A program made the position numbers and the translations under genes. From Loxodes magnus (taxonomy: Eukaryota; Ciliophora; Karyorelictea; Loxodida; Loxodidae): a DNA stretch of 64,000 bases. The stretch is from contig CAMPDV010000058.1 of assembly GCA_946699065.1 (NCBI GenBank), forward strand, positions 558,001 to 622,000, given 5' to 3'. Within the stretch, counting starts at the first letter, position 1. Every line of letters begins with the position of its first letter. This document shows, piece by piece, positions 10,566 through 21,841 of the stretch. The notes beneath the pieces are model-generated. The model did no database searches. It was not told the origin of the DNA and saw only the letters and a list, made by a program, of their open reading frames with translations.

Positions 10566-11507
10566 TAAAAAAAATATGGTAGAAGGTTTCAAAAAGGGCT
10601 TCTATACCACCTCTTTCTAAGCTAAAAAGGAAGAGAGGAAGCAGGAAACCTAAATTTCTAAACACCACACGTCATCTTCCAAAACCAAACCTTCTTCTTA
10701 AACCATATAGGAGCAACTCTAAAAAACACCCCCCAGACAACCCTAGAAACACTAACATGCAACAATATCGACTGAGGACCTTCCCAAGAAGCAAAAGATT
10801 AGTAACTTTCAGGCCTAGATTAGGACATTTAACCCCTACATGGGCCTCGGAGATCTCAATAAAGAACAAATCTTAGGAATGACGAAGGAGGAAATGGCTA
10901 AGCTTATCTTAGCATTAACAGGAAAAAATAAAGATCTGGAAAAACAGATTGAAGAACTAGCTTAAGAACAACAAGAGCATTTAGAAGATGAGGAAACCCA
11001 TGCTCCTAGAAACTTAAACCAGGCTGCAATGAATATCAGAATTGACGAATTCGATAGGCAGCTGGAACAATTATACGAATCGAATGAAAATATTCATATC
11101 AAATTGGAAAAATTAGAGACAAGTGTAAAATAATAGGCTATGAAATCCATCCCAATGGAGATCGAATAAGAGAATAATAAGCCAATTGAGCAAACTAAAG
11201 AGAAATATTTTAGGAAAAAATGTTACATCTGCAGGAGAACAGATCACCTATGGAGACGATGCTGGAAGAGAAAGGAGATTTAATAGAAAATATGGAATGG
11301 CCTAACCTAATTTTACCCAACCAGGAATGGAGAAATTTATAAGAAGAAAGCAAGCTATATGAAGAGACAACCATTCCGAAAACTTGACAGTGAAGGGAGG
11401 AGTAGACCACCTAGAGATCAAGTTCCTATTGGTTGGATAGGGAAGTAGGAAGCTTTTAAGTAGACGATCCTTCTTTAACACTTTAATTTAATTTAATTTA
11501 ATTTAAT
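10566..11507 (+). mobile_element. Complete ORF1-only retroelement with 18-bp target-site duplication
   Basis: Bounded by a perfect 18-bp direct repeat TTAACTTTGTATAACTTA (10548-10565 and 11508-11525). It carries one gag-like ORF starting 10 bp inside the 5' end and finishes in an (AATTT)n tail at about 11483-11507. No reverse transcriptase or endonuclease is present. The target-site duplication and simple-repeat tail are hallmarks of target-primed reverse transcription, so the unit is a non-autonomous element presumably moved by a LINE in trans. Its 5' sequence is shared with the element at 61216-62177. Confidence 0.85.
10576..11482 (+). CDS. Gag-like ORF1 protein, coiled coil plus CCHC zinc knuckle
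   Basis: Open from ATG 10576 (MVEGFKKGFYTTSFQAKKEE) to the tail with no in-frame TGA, about 300 residues. After a basic, Pro/Gln-rich N-terminal region (residues 1-88), a second possible start MGLGDLNKEQIL at 10840 leads into a coiled coil (residues about 95-170, e.g. KDLEKQIEELAQEQQEHLED). Then comes the motif IPMEIE and a perfect CX2CX4HX4C knuckle, CYICRRTDHLWRRC (11221-11262), followed by a basic tail. LINE ORF1 proteins of this build bind nucleic acid and form RNPs with element RNA. No TGA closes the frame before the target-site duplication: either the stop is lost or termination depends on the nearby 3' end. Neighbours are AT-rich and unrelated. Confidence 0.8.
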
Positions 11508-11525
11508 TTAACTTTGTATAACTTA

Positions 11526-12633
11526 AATTTGTTTAGTTCCCTTAATAAATAAAATATCTTTAGCTTTATATAGTAAAATCTTCTATTAGTAACTAAAATT
11601 AATTGTTTATATTTTATTTCAAAAACCAATTATATTTATACATTTAAGCATAGCTCAAATTTATAAAGCTAATGCCAAAAATTTAGCTGGCAGAGATTTT
11701 TATATCTTTTAAAAGTTTCTTTTAGACAAAGCTTATAAGAATAAATGAAATTTAATTATAGTTTTTCATTAGCTGCTTTAAATTTTACAGCTTACACTTA
11801 GCATTTCAATCTCTTATATTTCTAATTGTCTGATCTAAATCTGGTTTACATAATATCAACCAATTACTTTTAATAGTCTCTTAATTGTTAGCTATTATTA
11901 ATTAAATTAAATTAATAATTGTGAAGCTTATAATAAACCTTTGACTATGCTCTATATGTTTTTTGTTTACTATCACTAAAGAAATATAAGGTGAATCATC
12001 TATTTTAAGAAATTGATTTATATAATAGTTTGCATAATTTAACTTCTATTGATTGTTTAGCTTCACCTATCAATTTTAAGAAAATTGTCTTAATCTACTA
12101 ATTTTCGATTTAATTACCTTTTTATATGCAGACTCGTTTATTACTTCTCTCGAAATTATCTGTTTATTAAATTAAATAGAGCAAGCTTAATGAAATTGTA
12201 AACTTCACTAAAAGTTTATTTAAAGCTTTTTTAATATCTCTATTGAATTTTTAGGATTCAAATAAATAAATTTTCTCATTATAGTGTACAAAACGAATGA
12301 ATATAAAATCAGTCTGTATTCTAGTAAAATAAAGGTAAATAATTAAGTTCTTTCATTTGATTAATTAAATCTCATTAGCTATTCCTTTAAATTGCTATTC
12401 AAATGTCTATCGTTAGATTTATAGTTAACTTACAGTTATAAATTATCTTTACACTACTACCTAAATTTAGCATAATGCTTAGTATCTCTTTTGATGAACT
12501 TAGCTAAATTTTATTTTTACTTTAATTTAAAGAGAAAAGATAAACTTGCTATTTGGATAACTTACTTAAGCTACTTCGAAATCCGCTTTGATTATTCATT
12601 TTAGTGGCTTTTATTAACTAAAATCCTTATTTA
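11526..12633. other. AT-rich stretch, nothing recognised
   Basis: About 1.1 kb between the ORF1 element and the 3' end of the ZIP gene. I see no coding motif, repeat or RNA gene. Its right end should hold the ZIP 3' UTR. Confidence 0.5.
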
Positions 12634-13947
12634 TCAAAATGTAAGTAAGAGGATATAAATTCTATGGAAAGAGACTGTGAAGTTAATAATCATATAAAAG
12701 AATATTTTTTAACAATACTCTTCCCCTTTAGGGCCTGTATTTCCTATTATATCAAGAGACAAAATGAGAATTACTCCTGCATAAAATCCAGCTAATTTCT
12801 TTTTTACATGCTTACCAGTTTTAATTTCCTCATAAGTCATCTCCAAAGTGCTTACATATAAGAAAGCGCTTGTAGCCATTGATAGTAATATTCCTTCTAA
12901 TGTTTTGTTAGTAACTTGTACAACATAGCCTATTCCGGCTCCTATTTGACAAATTACTATAATTGGTAATTATATAAAAAACTAGCCTAACTTTCCAGTT
13001 CCATTTTTCTTTAATGTAAAATCCTAAACTTAAAAATTACAAGTAATAAATTTTCAGACCATTAATGGGTTAAAAATCCTATCATAAGCTATACTATTCC
13101 ATCTGGTGAATCTAAAAGTCCTAGTGCTATTCCTTCTAAAACTCCATCCAACAAAATAGCTAACATAAGAATAAATCCTGTAATTGGAAATTTTGCTTTT
13201 TGCTTTTTTTGCTCTTTAGACTCTAATTCTGTGGCGTCTTTATCAGATTATTTATTTATTTTGAGATTATTAAGTTACAGCTCATTTGTTAACTATGTCT
13301 AAATTTCACTAAGTTGTTAGATTGATTCATGTACTTAGCAGCTTTAGAGTTCAATAGTTTATTAGCTCTACATTTCTATTGTTTATTATGGGTTTAAGTT
13401 TCTCTTATTATCAGGCTAATTACTATTTTCTTATTATAATTGAATAACTACTTCATTTTAGAGAGATTCCCTCTGCATTGAACATTGATTCTATTGCTTA
13501 TTTTTATCACTTTTCTTGTATTCTACTTCGTCTCTTTCTGTTTCTACTGGACTTTAGATTGCTTAATGCTTTTCTTGCTCATTCTCTTGTTTCTTTTCTT
13601 GTTTCTTATCTTTTTCTTCTTTCTCTTCTTCTTCTTCATCCTTCTAACCAAATAATTTATCAATACCAAATATTAAGACAAAAGTGAGAAGACAAATTAA
13701 GTAAGTCCAAGGGTAATAAACTCCTTCACCCATTAGACATCCAGTTGATCTTTATAGTATACTATTAATTCCCTCTGATAACAAAATTCCACCTGCAAAA
13801 CAGTTCGCCATAGATAAAGGAACTGATTATATGCTTTTCACATTCCTGAATAAAGACTTACCAGTACATAGGCACAAATGTTCTAATAAAGTTTTCAATC
13901 ACCATGAAAACTTAAGTTAAGATAGCTAACATTTTATATGTTTCCAT
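12634..13947 (-). CDS. ZIP-family (SLC39) divalent metal transporter
   Basis: ZIP proteins carry Zn/Fe and similar ions into the cytosol across membranes. With introns at 13846-13861 (16 nt) and 13024-13040 (17 nt) removed, the frame is 427 codons from ATG 13947 to TGA 12636-12634. Helix 1 is MLAILTQVFMVIENFIRTF; next come NCFAGGILLSEGINSIL and YPWTYLICLLTF, a long acidic/Gln-rich cytosolic loop (DEEEEEKEEKDKKQ onward, about residues 110-240) typical of the loop between helices 3 and 4, then FILMLAILLDGVLEGIALGL (helix 4), THQWSENLLLDF (helix 5), GIGYVVQ, EGILLSMATSAFLYVSTLEM and AGVILILSLDI. Helix 4 has Asp-Gly where the family usually has His-Ser/Asn, which could change metal preference. 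A longer start at 14135 is possible through a 98-nt GTAAGT...AAG intron (13983-14080). No frameshift is needed, so it looks functional. Confidence 0.88.
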
Positions 13948-14135
13948 CTTTCTTTTAATTATAACTTTAGCATTTAGTTTTCCTTAAATACATTCAGGTA
14001 TAATAAAATTATGTGGGTATAAAAGAATAAAACGTCTTTTAATTATTTAATTATTGCTTAAAAAGTTAAATTTAACTTACAAAACGTGGGATTTTATTTT
14101 ATCATACTAGCCAAACTTTGGAAGACCTGCTCCAT

Positions 14136-15755
14136 TTTATATGTTTTCGAAAACTCTGCAATGATTAAAAATATTTATTTTAGTTGTTTGGAAAGAAACC
14201 AAAGATACCAAAGTATTATATAAATAAATATCTTAGTAATTCCAGTTTTATGCTCCTATTAAGGCTTAAATTAAAGATTTATTAATTTTATTTTCTATGG
14301 TAGCAAGCCTCTGACATCCTTATTTAGCAATCCAAAGTAAATAAAAAATAAAAGGTATAATTAATTATATTATTAATGGGTTTCTTTTACAAAGCATCTT
14401 ATTTTACTTCTGTAAACAATTCAAATACCAAATATTATATCAATAAATATAATAGAGCTATAAATACTCTTCTACATGTGGATGTAAGAAAGATAGAAGC
14501 GTAATTTTGTTCCTTAGTATTAATAATTTCTCTAGGAAAGCAAATCACGAAGGATAAACGAGTAATGAGCAATTTAATAATTTGAATGTGTTTAGAACTA
14601 TTCACCTTTCTTAAATTAATTTACTTGGTATACTTTTTTAAAATAAAGCTTCTTTAATTAAAACTAAATTACTATGAATGCATATTTCTATTATACTAGT
14701 TGCCATTTAGTTTGACTTACTTTTAATATATCTAGCAAAAATTGCAAAATTTTACCAAAATTTAGATTTTTTCAGTAGAAACTAAATAAAATGTAGTTAT
14801 ATTATGGTATTCAGAATATTTCTTTGCTACCTTAATAAATTGATATAATTAAAATAAAGCATATGCTTTAAATGCTTAAGCAAACTTTAATATTCGCTTA
14901 TTGTCTAAATAAGCTTTTCTAGTTTTATTAGAAATTTATTCTTTCAAATACTTTAATTAGCCAGGAGTATTTATCAACAGTAAAATTATCAATAAATTTT
15001 ATAAGCTAATTTATATTTGATTCTGATAAAGCCTAATTAACTAGCTTAGTCATAGATGATATCTAAAGTAAGATTAGATATAATTTCTCATTGCTTTATA
15101 TGCTGATACATTTTATCCTAATTATTTATAATTAAACTAATAATTAAACTATTTATTAATAGTATAAGCTTCTTAGCTGAGGATACTTAATGTAATAGTT
15201 GTATATTTTACAATTTTCTATGGAAAAGAGATTTTATAGATCTTATAGAAAATGGAAATATGAAGGATTGTATTGGTACTATATTCATCTGATTTTGTTA
15301 TAAGCAATTTACTTTTACTTTAATCATTTTAGTTTGAAAAGTTTTAAGATTATACTCTATTATTACCTTCTAATTCCAGAATCAAAACATTAAAAGACTT
15401 TAAGTGCATCTAACTAATAGATAGTAAATTAAACTTCAAATCGAAATAAAATATTCAGTTAAATTAAAAACAAGCAACTATAGAAAGTACTTGATTTACT
15501 TATAATAGATAAATAGTTTCAATAATATTAGCTATTTTTATTTTTAATTAATGTCTTTTCTAATTAATTTATATTTAATTGTATTAATTTATAATAATTC
15601 CTAGAGTTATATCAAATAATCATTTTATTAGTTAAGTCTTTATTGAAAGTAATATGCTTTTAATTAATTTTTATACTTACATAGATTAATTAATTCAAGT
15701 AAAGTTTTACTTTCGGATAGAAGGTTGAAAAGTTTTTAAAGTTAATGGATTCTCT
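14136..15755. other. AT-rich stretch, nothing recognised
   Basis: Upstream side of the ZIP gene, presumably including its promoter, but no defined promoter element can be named. The rest is AT-rich with no motif-bearing frame. Confidence 0.45.
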
Positions 15756-15759
15756 TTTT

Positions 15760-16330
15760 CTAGGAATTTATTGTCCTCCGTTCGACGTTTATTGCTTCCC
15801 TCTTCAGATCTTCCCTTAGCTTGATTAAAAAAAGTTGTTACCATGTATCAGAACAAACTTCAAATCGCTCTTTTCATATTCTATTGCTGCTTGCACTTCC
15901 GACATAGATGTTATTGACTTTTGTAAATGAAGTTAAATTTTTTTATTATTTTTGTTTTCTCAATTTCCACTAGGATAAAACCACTCTATTAGTATTCTTG
16001 TCAGAATTATTCAAGTTTTCTTTCAATCTCTGTATTAATTAATCTTAACTCATCCAATTTTTTCATCTCGCTTTTGAATATCTCAAATGTCTTTTTCCAT
16101 TGTCTGAACCCTTTCCTTTACAATTTATTGTCCTGTTATGTTTCTAAATTTTACGCGGAAATGAGATTCTCCATCTTCAATATGAATCTCAACTTCTTCT
16201 TTTTGTTGTATTTTATCTTCTTCCAATGGTCAGACTTTTAGTTTTATCTTTCAGATAAATTCTCGCTTTTAATTTTGATCATGCTTGCTATCGTTTTTCG
16301 TCCAAGTCTCCCGCCTAGTGCTCTTTTCTC
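15760..16330 (-). pseudogene. Gag-like ORF1 remnant
   Basis: Minus strand: acidic coiled-coil segments EEDKIQQKEEVEIHIEDGE and VQTMEKDIWDIQKRDEKIG (Trp from TGA), then a decayed knuckle KSQQHLCRKCK that lines up with HLWRRC-type knuckles while the first two Cys positions are lost. Base composition is less AT-biased than the flanks, as in other ORF1 copies. Several frame changes are needed. The limits are approximate and I found no target-site duplication. Confidence 0.5.
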
Positions 16331-17092
16331 TTTTCAGGTGGTGAGTTAGGAGAGTGATCCTAGCCTCTTTACTTTAGGTTTTAGAATTCGTGTGTCTATG
16401 TTTTTAGTTAAACTTAAATAAAGCAAATATTCTTATCTAAAATATGGAGATTTTCACTCTTACTTTATGTATTTTATTTTTTTAAATAGAAACTGTAATT
16501 TCCCAGCTTATTCCATATGTCTCTTGAATTAAGTGATATAAGATTGATCTAATTGCAACCTGATAATTTTTAAGATATATTTAATTTCTATTTCTTATCT
16601 TATAAATACAACTTAATCATAAACTCCTTGAGTTCTATTTCAAAATCCTTGAATTTTTTGAGGAAATTTAAAATAAATAATTTCATAAATTTTAAGATTG
16701 AATAATTAAACTATTTTGAATGAAGCAAATTCAGTTTTATCTAAATTGTTCTATCTGAAAATGAAATTAATTTCTATTTTAGATATTTAAAATTATGCAT
16801 CTAATTATCAGATTATATAGCCTTAGATTTTACTTTTTCTAATGTAAATGGAGCATTAATTACAATTCTATTATCTAAAGAGTTTTATTCATTCTTTATC
16901 TTGACTAAATCTTAAGAACAATTATTGAAATAAAAAATTTAAAAATCAAGCTTTATCTCAATCAAATCTCAACTATCTATTTTTATTCCTTTCACTATAA
17001 TTTTAAAATATTAAGATTTATCTTTATGTTCGTTTATTGAATAACCAATTTATAAAAAATAAGGTATAAATAAATAATAAATAAGCAAAAAT
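16331..17092. other. AT-rich stretch, nothing recognised
   Basis: Apart from a short less AT-rich part near 16290-16345 that may belong to the ORF1 remnant, the interval is AT-rich with no supported feature. Confidence 0.4.
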
Positions 17093-17545
17093 GTTTATAG
17101 AATGCGTAGCACCATTTTGGTGCGCAGATCTTTTAATATTAATATGCAAAATTTAGAAAAAAAATTCTCATACTTCTTGTTAAAATTATGGTAGTCCAGT
17201 GAGTCACGTCAGCTTCTCTAAATGGGGAATCTACTTATTAAAGATTATACTCGAATTTTGAATCTTGAATCTTGAATCAAATGCTCCAATTTTTTCTTGA
17301 ATAATATCCAAGTAAGAATTAGTAATTAAGTCATTAGAAGGCCCGTTAGTCAAACGTTCATACTGATAGCGAGAATTCTAAATCAAGTGTGGCTTGCAAT
17401 TTCTGAGCTTGTCCACCCTTCCTCGTGGCATCTAGTGATAGATTACTCGCAATGCAGTAAATTATTTTCCTGGCCCTAGCCTTTCTAGGATGTAGTTGAT
17501 TCCTGCCTTTTTGGACCCGCGAAGAATACTGCTTTAAATTCTGAC
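17093..17545 (-). mobile_element. Chimeric retroelement: ORF1-like 5' end joined to LINE 3' hairpin
   Basis: Minus strand. Its 5' end starts ATG (17543) MSEFKAVFFAGPKRQEST, matching the 5' end of the ORF1 element at 25558-26464 (MLGFKPGFFAAPKKQELT), including CCTAGAAAG-CTAGG. The middle does not continue as ORF1 but matches 18420-18750 (plus). It ends in the shared 3' hairpin (17093-17133: GATCTGCGCACC, loop AAAAT, GGTGCTACGC) and a TTTATTTATT-rich tail (about 17060-17092 on the plus strand). So this unit of about 450 nt combines an ORF1-type start with a LINE-type end. Target-site duplications cannot be judged in the AT-rich flanks. Confidence 0.65.
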
Positions 17546-18094
17546 ATGTTTTATTTATTTAAATATTAATTTATTATTTTAAATTTATAATTTGCAATCA
17601 TTAACATAATCAATAGTCAACTTAGATTTAAAAATTCAAAACTATAATATAAAATATATTAAAGTTACTAATTATTTTTACTAATACTAATACTTTGCTA
17701 AAATGTGATTAGGTTGCAACTTAATTTATTAATTATTTTATTTTGAACATAGCAACTTAATTTTATTTTCTAGGTATAATATTTATTAATAATAGCTTTA
17801 AATTAAAAATATTTGTATATTTATATAAAATGATTAAAAGTAAGTTCTTTTAATTTAAATATATGCTTTATAAATACTTTATAGTTAATTATAATTTTTT
17901 TCCAAGTATATCTAAGTTAATTAAAAGAAGGCTATCAAAAAGTCGCAGATGATAATTATTAAAGTTTTTTTAACTTTTTCTCATCAACATTATGCATTAT
18001 TAATATAATCTTTGTTGAAGAATACTATAACTATTATAACATTAATATTATATATAAAAATAAATAGGTAGCAGCAATCATCCAACTGAAATTT
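17546..18094. other. AT-rich stretch, nothing recognised
   Basis: Very AT-rich spacer between two retroelement fragments of opposite orientation. No supported feature. Confidence 0.45.
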
Positions 18095-18400
18095 ACTTAA
18101 GATCTGCTACTAGGAAGTACTTATGGGCGAAGAACTGAACAAGAATCTTGATAGGAGCCAAGAGAGAAGACAAAGACAAAAGAGGCATCAAGTAACATTA
18201 TTGATGAAAGATACCAGATACTAAGGTCTCTTAGGAAGCATTCCGATCACGCTCAATAGAAGACGAGACTCACAAAGGATGTTATCACTGTGGAAGTCTT
18301 AAGAAAATAATTTTTTTGACTTTAAAAATCTTTATTAAAGAGCTGCGCTCTATAATCTTATTTATTTAGTTATTTATTTATTTGTTATTATTTATATAAA
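18095..18400 (+). mobile_element. SINE-like element, family 2, with LINE-type 3' end
   Basis: About 260 nt of GC-richer sequence beginning near CTACTAGGAAGTAC and matching 55050-55310 on the opposite strand (shared AAGAATCTTG, GGAGCCAAG, TAAGGTCTCTT). It ends in a shortened copy of the shared hairpin (AAAGAGCTGCGCTCTATAATC, internal part deleted, 18337-18357) and then a TTATTTATTTAG-like tail. No coding frame is conserved between the two copies, so it is probably a non-coding RNA-derived SINE that borrows a LINE 3' end. Confidence 0.6.
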
Positions 18401-18409
18401 ATATGGATG

Positions 18410-18830
18410 TGGGCCGCGGTTAGGAGAATTAGTAGATAATTTGATGCAGTGTATACTACATTGCAGTAATCTAGCACTAGATACCACCACGAAGAAGGGT
18501 GGACAAGCTCGCAAAAGCAAGTCTAACTTTCTCGAGGGTTCTCTCTATCAATATAAACGTTTTACTGATGGGCCTTCTAATGATTTAATTACTAATTCTT
18601 ATTTGGATATTATTCAAGAAGACTGGAGCAATTGATTCAAAATTTAAGAATAATTTTTATAAGCAGATTCGTCAATTGGAGAAGTTGACGTAACTCATTG
18701 GATGGCTAGAATGACAACAAGAAGAATGAGAACACTTTTGTTAATATTAATATTGAAAGAGCTGCGTGCCAACGAGGTGCTACGCACTCTATAATCTTAT
18801 TTATTTGTTCACCATTTATCTCTAGAAAAT
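18410..18830 (+). mobile_element. Retroelement fragment with coding remnant and 3' hairpin
   Basis: Inverted, diverged copy of the middle and 3' part of 17093-17545. Both read GGQA followed by RFTDGPSNDLITNSYLDIIQ or its degraded counterpart, and then LEKLT. The hairpin lies at 18755-18795 (AAAGAGCTGCGTGCC, loop, GGTGCTACGCACTCT) with a TTATTTATTTG tail. The short frame at 18441-18635 is part of this remnant; its opposite copy has frame changes, so I do not call a separate gene. The 5' end (GGGCCGCGG near 18411) is unlike the other copy. Confidence 0.55.
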
Positions 18831-19195
18831 TCGACAGGAAATTTAAACTATAAAAAATGTTTAGCAACTATTAAAAAAACTATAAGACAAAAATATTAAA
18901 AATAAAGAAATTAAAGGATTTTAGTTTTAATGATGTGATTCGACAATGAATATTTTTAAAAGCTGATATCAGGTATCTTATTTTGATGTATTACTGAATA
19001 TTGTAATTAATTTTTCATTTTTCGTATAAATATAAATATAAATCATTATTTTTATTTAAAAGCACTATAAATTAGTTATAAGGATTGATTTAGTAACTAA
19101 ATATTATCATTAATAAAGAGCAAACTGTTATTGAATTAGATAGGATATTAATGAGATAGATCATAAGTACAATGTACTAAATCAATTATTAATTT
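18831..19195. other. AT-rich stretch, nothing recognised
   Basis: Spacer between the retroelement fragment and the GC-rich island at 19200. No feature supported. Confidence 0.4.
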
Positions 19196-19199
19196 TAAA

Positions 19200-19450
19200 T
19201 TTTTTTGACAGCCTAGCTTTCGCCGTACGTCATTCTCTAAACGGCCTCTTAAGGAACATAAACGGAGATATTTAGCTTATCATTTTCTGCTAATAGGGAT
19301 AGTCATATGCATTGGATTCTTATTCTTTTAACATAGATTTCAATCCCTACCCACACCGGATAATCTTTAGATGAGTTTCCTTCAAGACCTTGGATCCTAC
19401 CTAGAATCTCCCAAGGATTGGAGGTACAATGAGACGAGTAAAAAATCTTG
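19200..19450 (+). mobile_element. Diverged relative of the structured SINE
   Basis: A 250-nt GC-richer island. Its core TTTCAATCCCTACCCACACC plus GGATAATCTTT matches the core of SINE family 1 (TTCAAGCCCCTACCAAGAGC plus GGATAATCTCAA), with further resemblance just after it. The first halves differ. TTTCAATCCC again looks like a Pol III B-box. I infer an old copy or a sister subfamily; the boundaries are approximate and no target-site duplication was found. Confidence 0.45.
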
Positions 19451-19859
19451 CTCCCGCAATTCTTTTAATTATTATTAGCAATAAATTTATATTAATTTAA
19501 TGATATCTACTTAGCAGCCATTTAAAATATAACTTTTCAATTAATTAGTTATTCTTAGATGTAAGCTTTGAATCTAAAGAAGAATTTATAGTATTAATAG
19601 TGAATATTATTATTAAAATTTAGATTATAGCTTTGATTGTAAAAATTACTTTAATGCTCCAAAAGTTTATTAAACTTTTATAAATATAATTTATTTAATC
19701 TTTTCATATTATAAAAATATCTATTATTTTAGCTTTCTCAAATTTTCTTATTTTTATTACTTTATTATTAATTATTAAATTTTTAACTTCTTGTCTTATA
19801 TAGAATTTCAACTTAATATTAACTTTTTCTATTCCTTGATTCAATTAAAAGTGCTAAGA

Positions 19860-20490
19860 TTATTAGATTAAGGCTTCTTTTTTTAATTTAAGTTAATAAG
19901 CATAAATCTATTTAAGATATAAATTTATAAACTAAGCATCTCTACTTTTCTCTCATTCTTTACTTTAGAATGCTTCAGTCTCTTTTTCTTTAATGTCTTG
20001 AATTCCTGATTAATTTTACTGATCATAATTACTATAACCTGACAGTCTAGTTAGAATTAATCCTCTACTTCAACTTGATTACTTTCTATTTTTATTTTTA
20101 TCTTATATTTTTGTTATTTATCGAAATTTAAGAGATATACACGGATAAGAAAATCTAAAAGGAACGAGAATATGAGCATTTATTTGATCTTTACCGGCAT
20201 ATACTCATATATCTTAATTTTCTTAATTAAAAGATTTGTAAAATACTTAAACTCCTTGCTAGATATCCTCGTAATTAATTCTTATCAATTACACAAGTTC
20301 TGAAAGAATCATATCATTATTTTCATTTCTAGTAACTTCGATGTCCCTATAAATGCTTTTACTACTTAACTCCAGTTCGATTTGCTGAAAAATAGTAGCA
20401 GTAATGAAGTTTAGAATGTTCATTGTTATTTATTTTAATTTTATTAATTTAAATAGGCTGTTTATTTAGTTATATTTCAACTAATATTTA
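19860..20490. repeat. Inverted duplicate of 53190-53820
   Basis: Diverged inverted repeat with an arm of about 630 bp, 33 kb from its partner. Shared landmarks on the coding (minus) strand are TTGAAATATAACTAAATAA, CTAGAAATGAA, AAATGCTCATATTCTCGTT and TCAGGTTATAGTAA. It includes the unknown ORF described at 19990-20423. Confidence 0.75.
19990..20423 (-). CDS. Unknown ORF, duplicated (copy A)
   Basis: Minus strand from ATG 20423: MNILNFITATIFQQIELEL, then YRDIEVTRNENNDMILSEL and VYAGKDQINAHILV, with no frame break for about 100 codons or more (one TGA read as Trp). Copy B at 53261-53720 matches but has a one-base difference near its 20th codon. Substitutions that keep residues (EATRNEY/EVTRNEN, NAHILV in both) suggest former protein-coding constraint. 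A loose resemblance to galactosyltransferase-like sequences is too weak to name it. The C-terminal limit is unclear. Confidence 0.4.
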
Positions 20491-21841
20491 ATATAGCCAT
20501 ACTTGATTACGAGTTAATATATTTTCCTTTATACATTTATTTCATTAATATTCTTGTAGCCTATTTATAATGTTTGTTGAAAGAAGCATGAATAAAAGAC
20601 TTGAATTATAATGAAAATGATGCTTATTTTATTTATAAGGAATATTCTAAAACTTTCTTTATGATTCAATTTACTTTGGAAGATTTCTTTTATTTTACTA
20701 ATACTTAATAATTTTAAAATTCTTTAAGTCTTATAAATTTTCTCCATGTTCTACTATAATTTGATTTTAAATTGTCTGAAGTTTAAATTGTTATATAAAA
20801 AGGATTAATATGAGTATATCTAAGTTGGTAATTTTAGGAGATAGTTGAATTAAGCATTAAGCTTAAAAAAGCTTTAAGATAAATATAACACAAAAAGTCA
20901 ATTTTTTCAACTTTTTAAGTTGTTTGCTTGTTGTTCTTTGTAGTTATTTTTAATTAAAAATCCACCTTTTGAATTTTTGTTTCTTTAAGTATGTAATAAA
21001 TGAATTTTAGCCCTTTTTGTCTTATTGGATTTGAAAATTTGTCAAAATTAATTTTAATAGCAAACTATTTGATCCAAACTTAAAAAACACTCTCTATCAA
21101 AGTATTTTATTGCCTTTTTAATTTATTTTTATACTTTAAGCTATGGGTGAGTTATATATGATGAAAAAATGTTGCTAAATGATTAAAAATAACTTGTATT
21201 TTCTAACTTAAAAATGGTAAAATTGAAACAAAGATCTAGCAATAATTTTAAACTAATGGAATAAATGAAAATACTAAGAGTTTTAGATAAGCTAACTGAT
21301 TTTAATTAAGTTACTTATCTTAAATCTTATATTTTATTTAAACTATACTAATAAGTAAATCATTAAAAGTATAAAATCAGAGGAATATGGAAACATTTAA
21401 TTATAACTATTCCATTAGTCACTTATATTTATTAAGATGTAACTTTAGAAAAACCAATATTAAATATGAGAAATAGAACTTTATTTAGGAAACTCAATGA
21501 ATAAATTAACTTTACTTTAAATTAATTATTTTAATAATAATTTTAATTTCTAATATCTTCATTTCATAGTTCATTGTATATCTAACATTATTTAAACTTT
21601 AACTAACTATTATAAAATATTAAACTTTAATCTGTTTCATCTGAGGCTTTACTTTCTATAGAAAAGCTTAGATTTTGTTCTTAATTTTTAAGATAATCAT
21701 ATATCCTTTAATTTAAGAGGATTCATAAATAAAAATTACTAATTAATTATAAGCAGCTAGATATATTAAAGAGGCTACGTTTAGATGATTCATCTCAAAG
21801 CTCTTTAATAATATTATATTTGCTGTGTTATATACATTTTT
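20491..21841. other. AT-rich stretch, nothing recognised
   Basis: About 1.3 kb with no motif-bearing frame, no structured island and no duplicate noticed in the window. Confidence 0.45.

Noticed and set aside
13478..13687. 69-codon plus-strand ORF
   Set aside because: Antisense shadow of the acidic loop of the ZIP transporter on the minus strand.
13983..14135. Upstream first exon of the ZIP gene (ATG 14135, 98-nt intron)
   Set aside because: Possible and in frame, but the splice creates a TGA codon and the intron is far longer than the others; kept only as an alternative.
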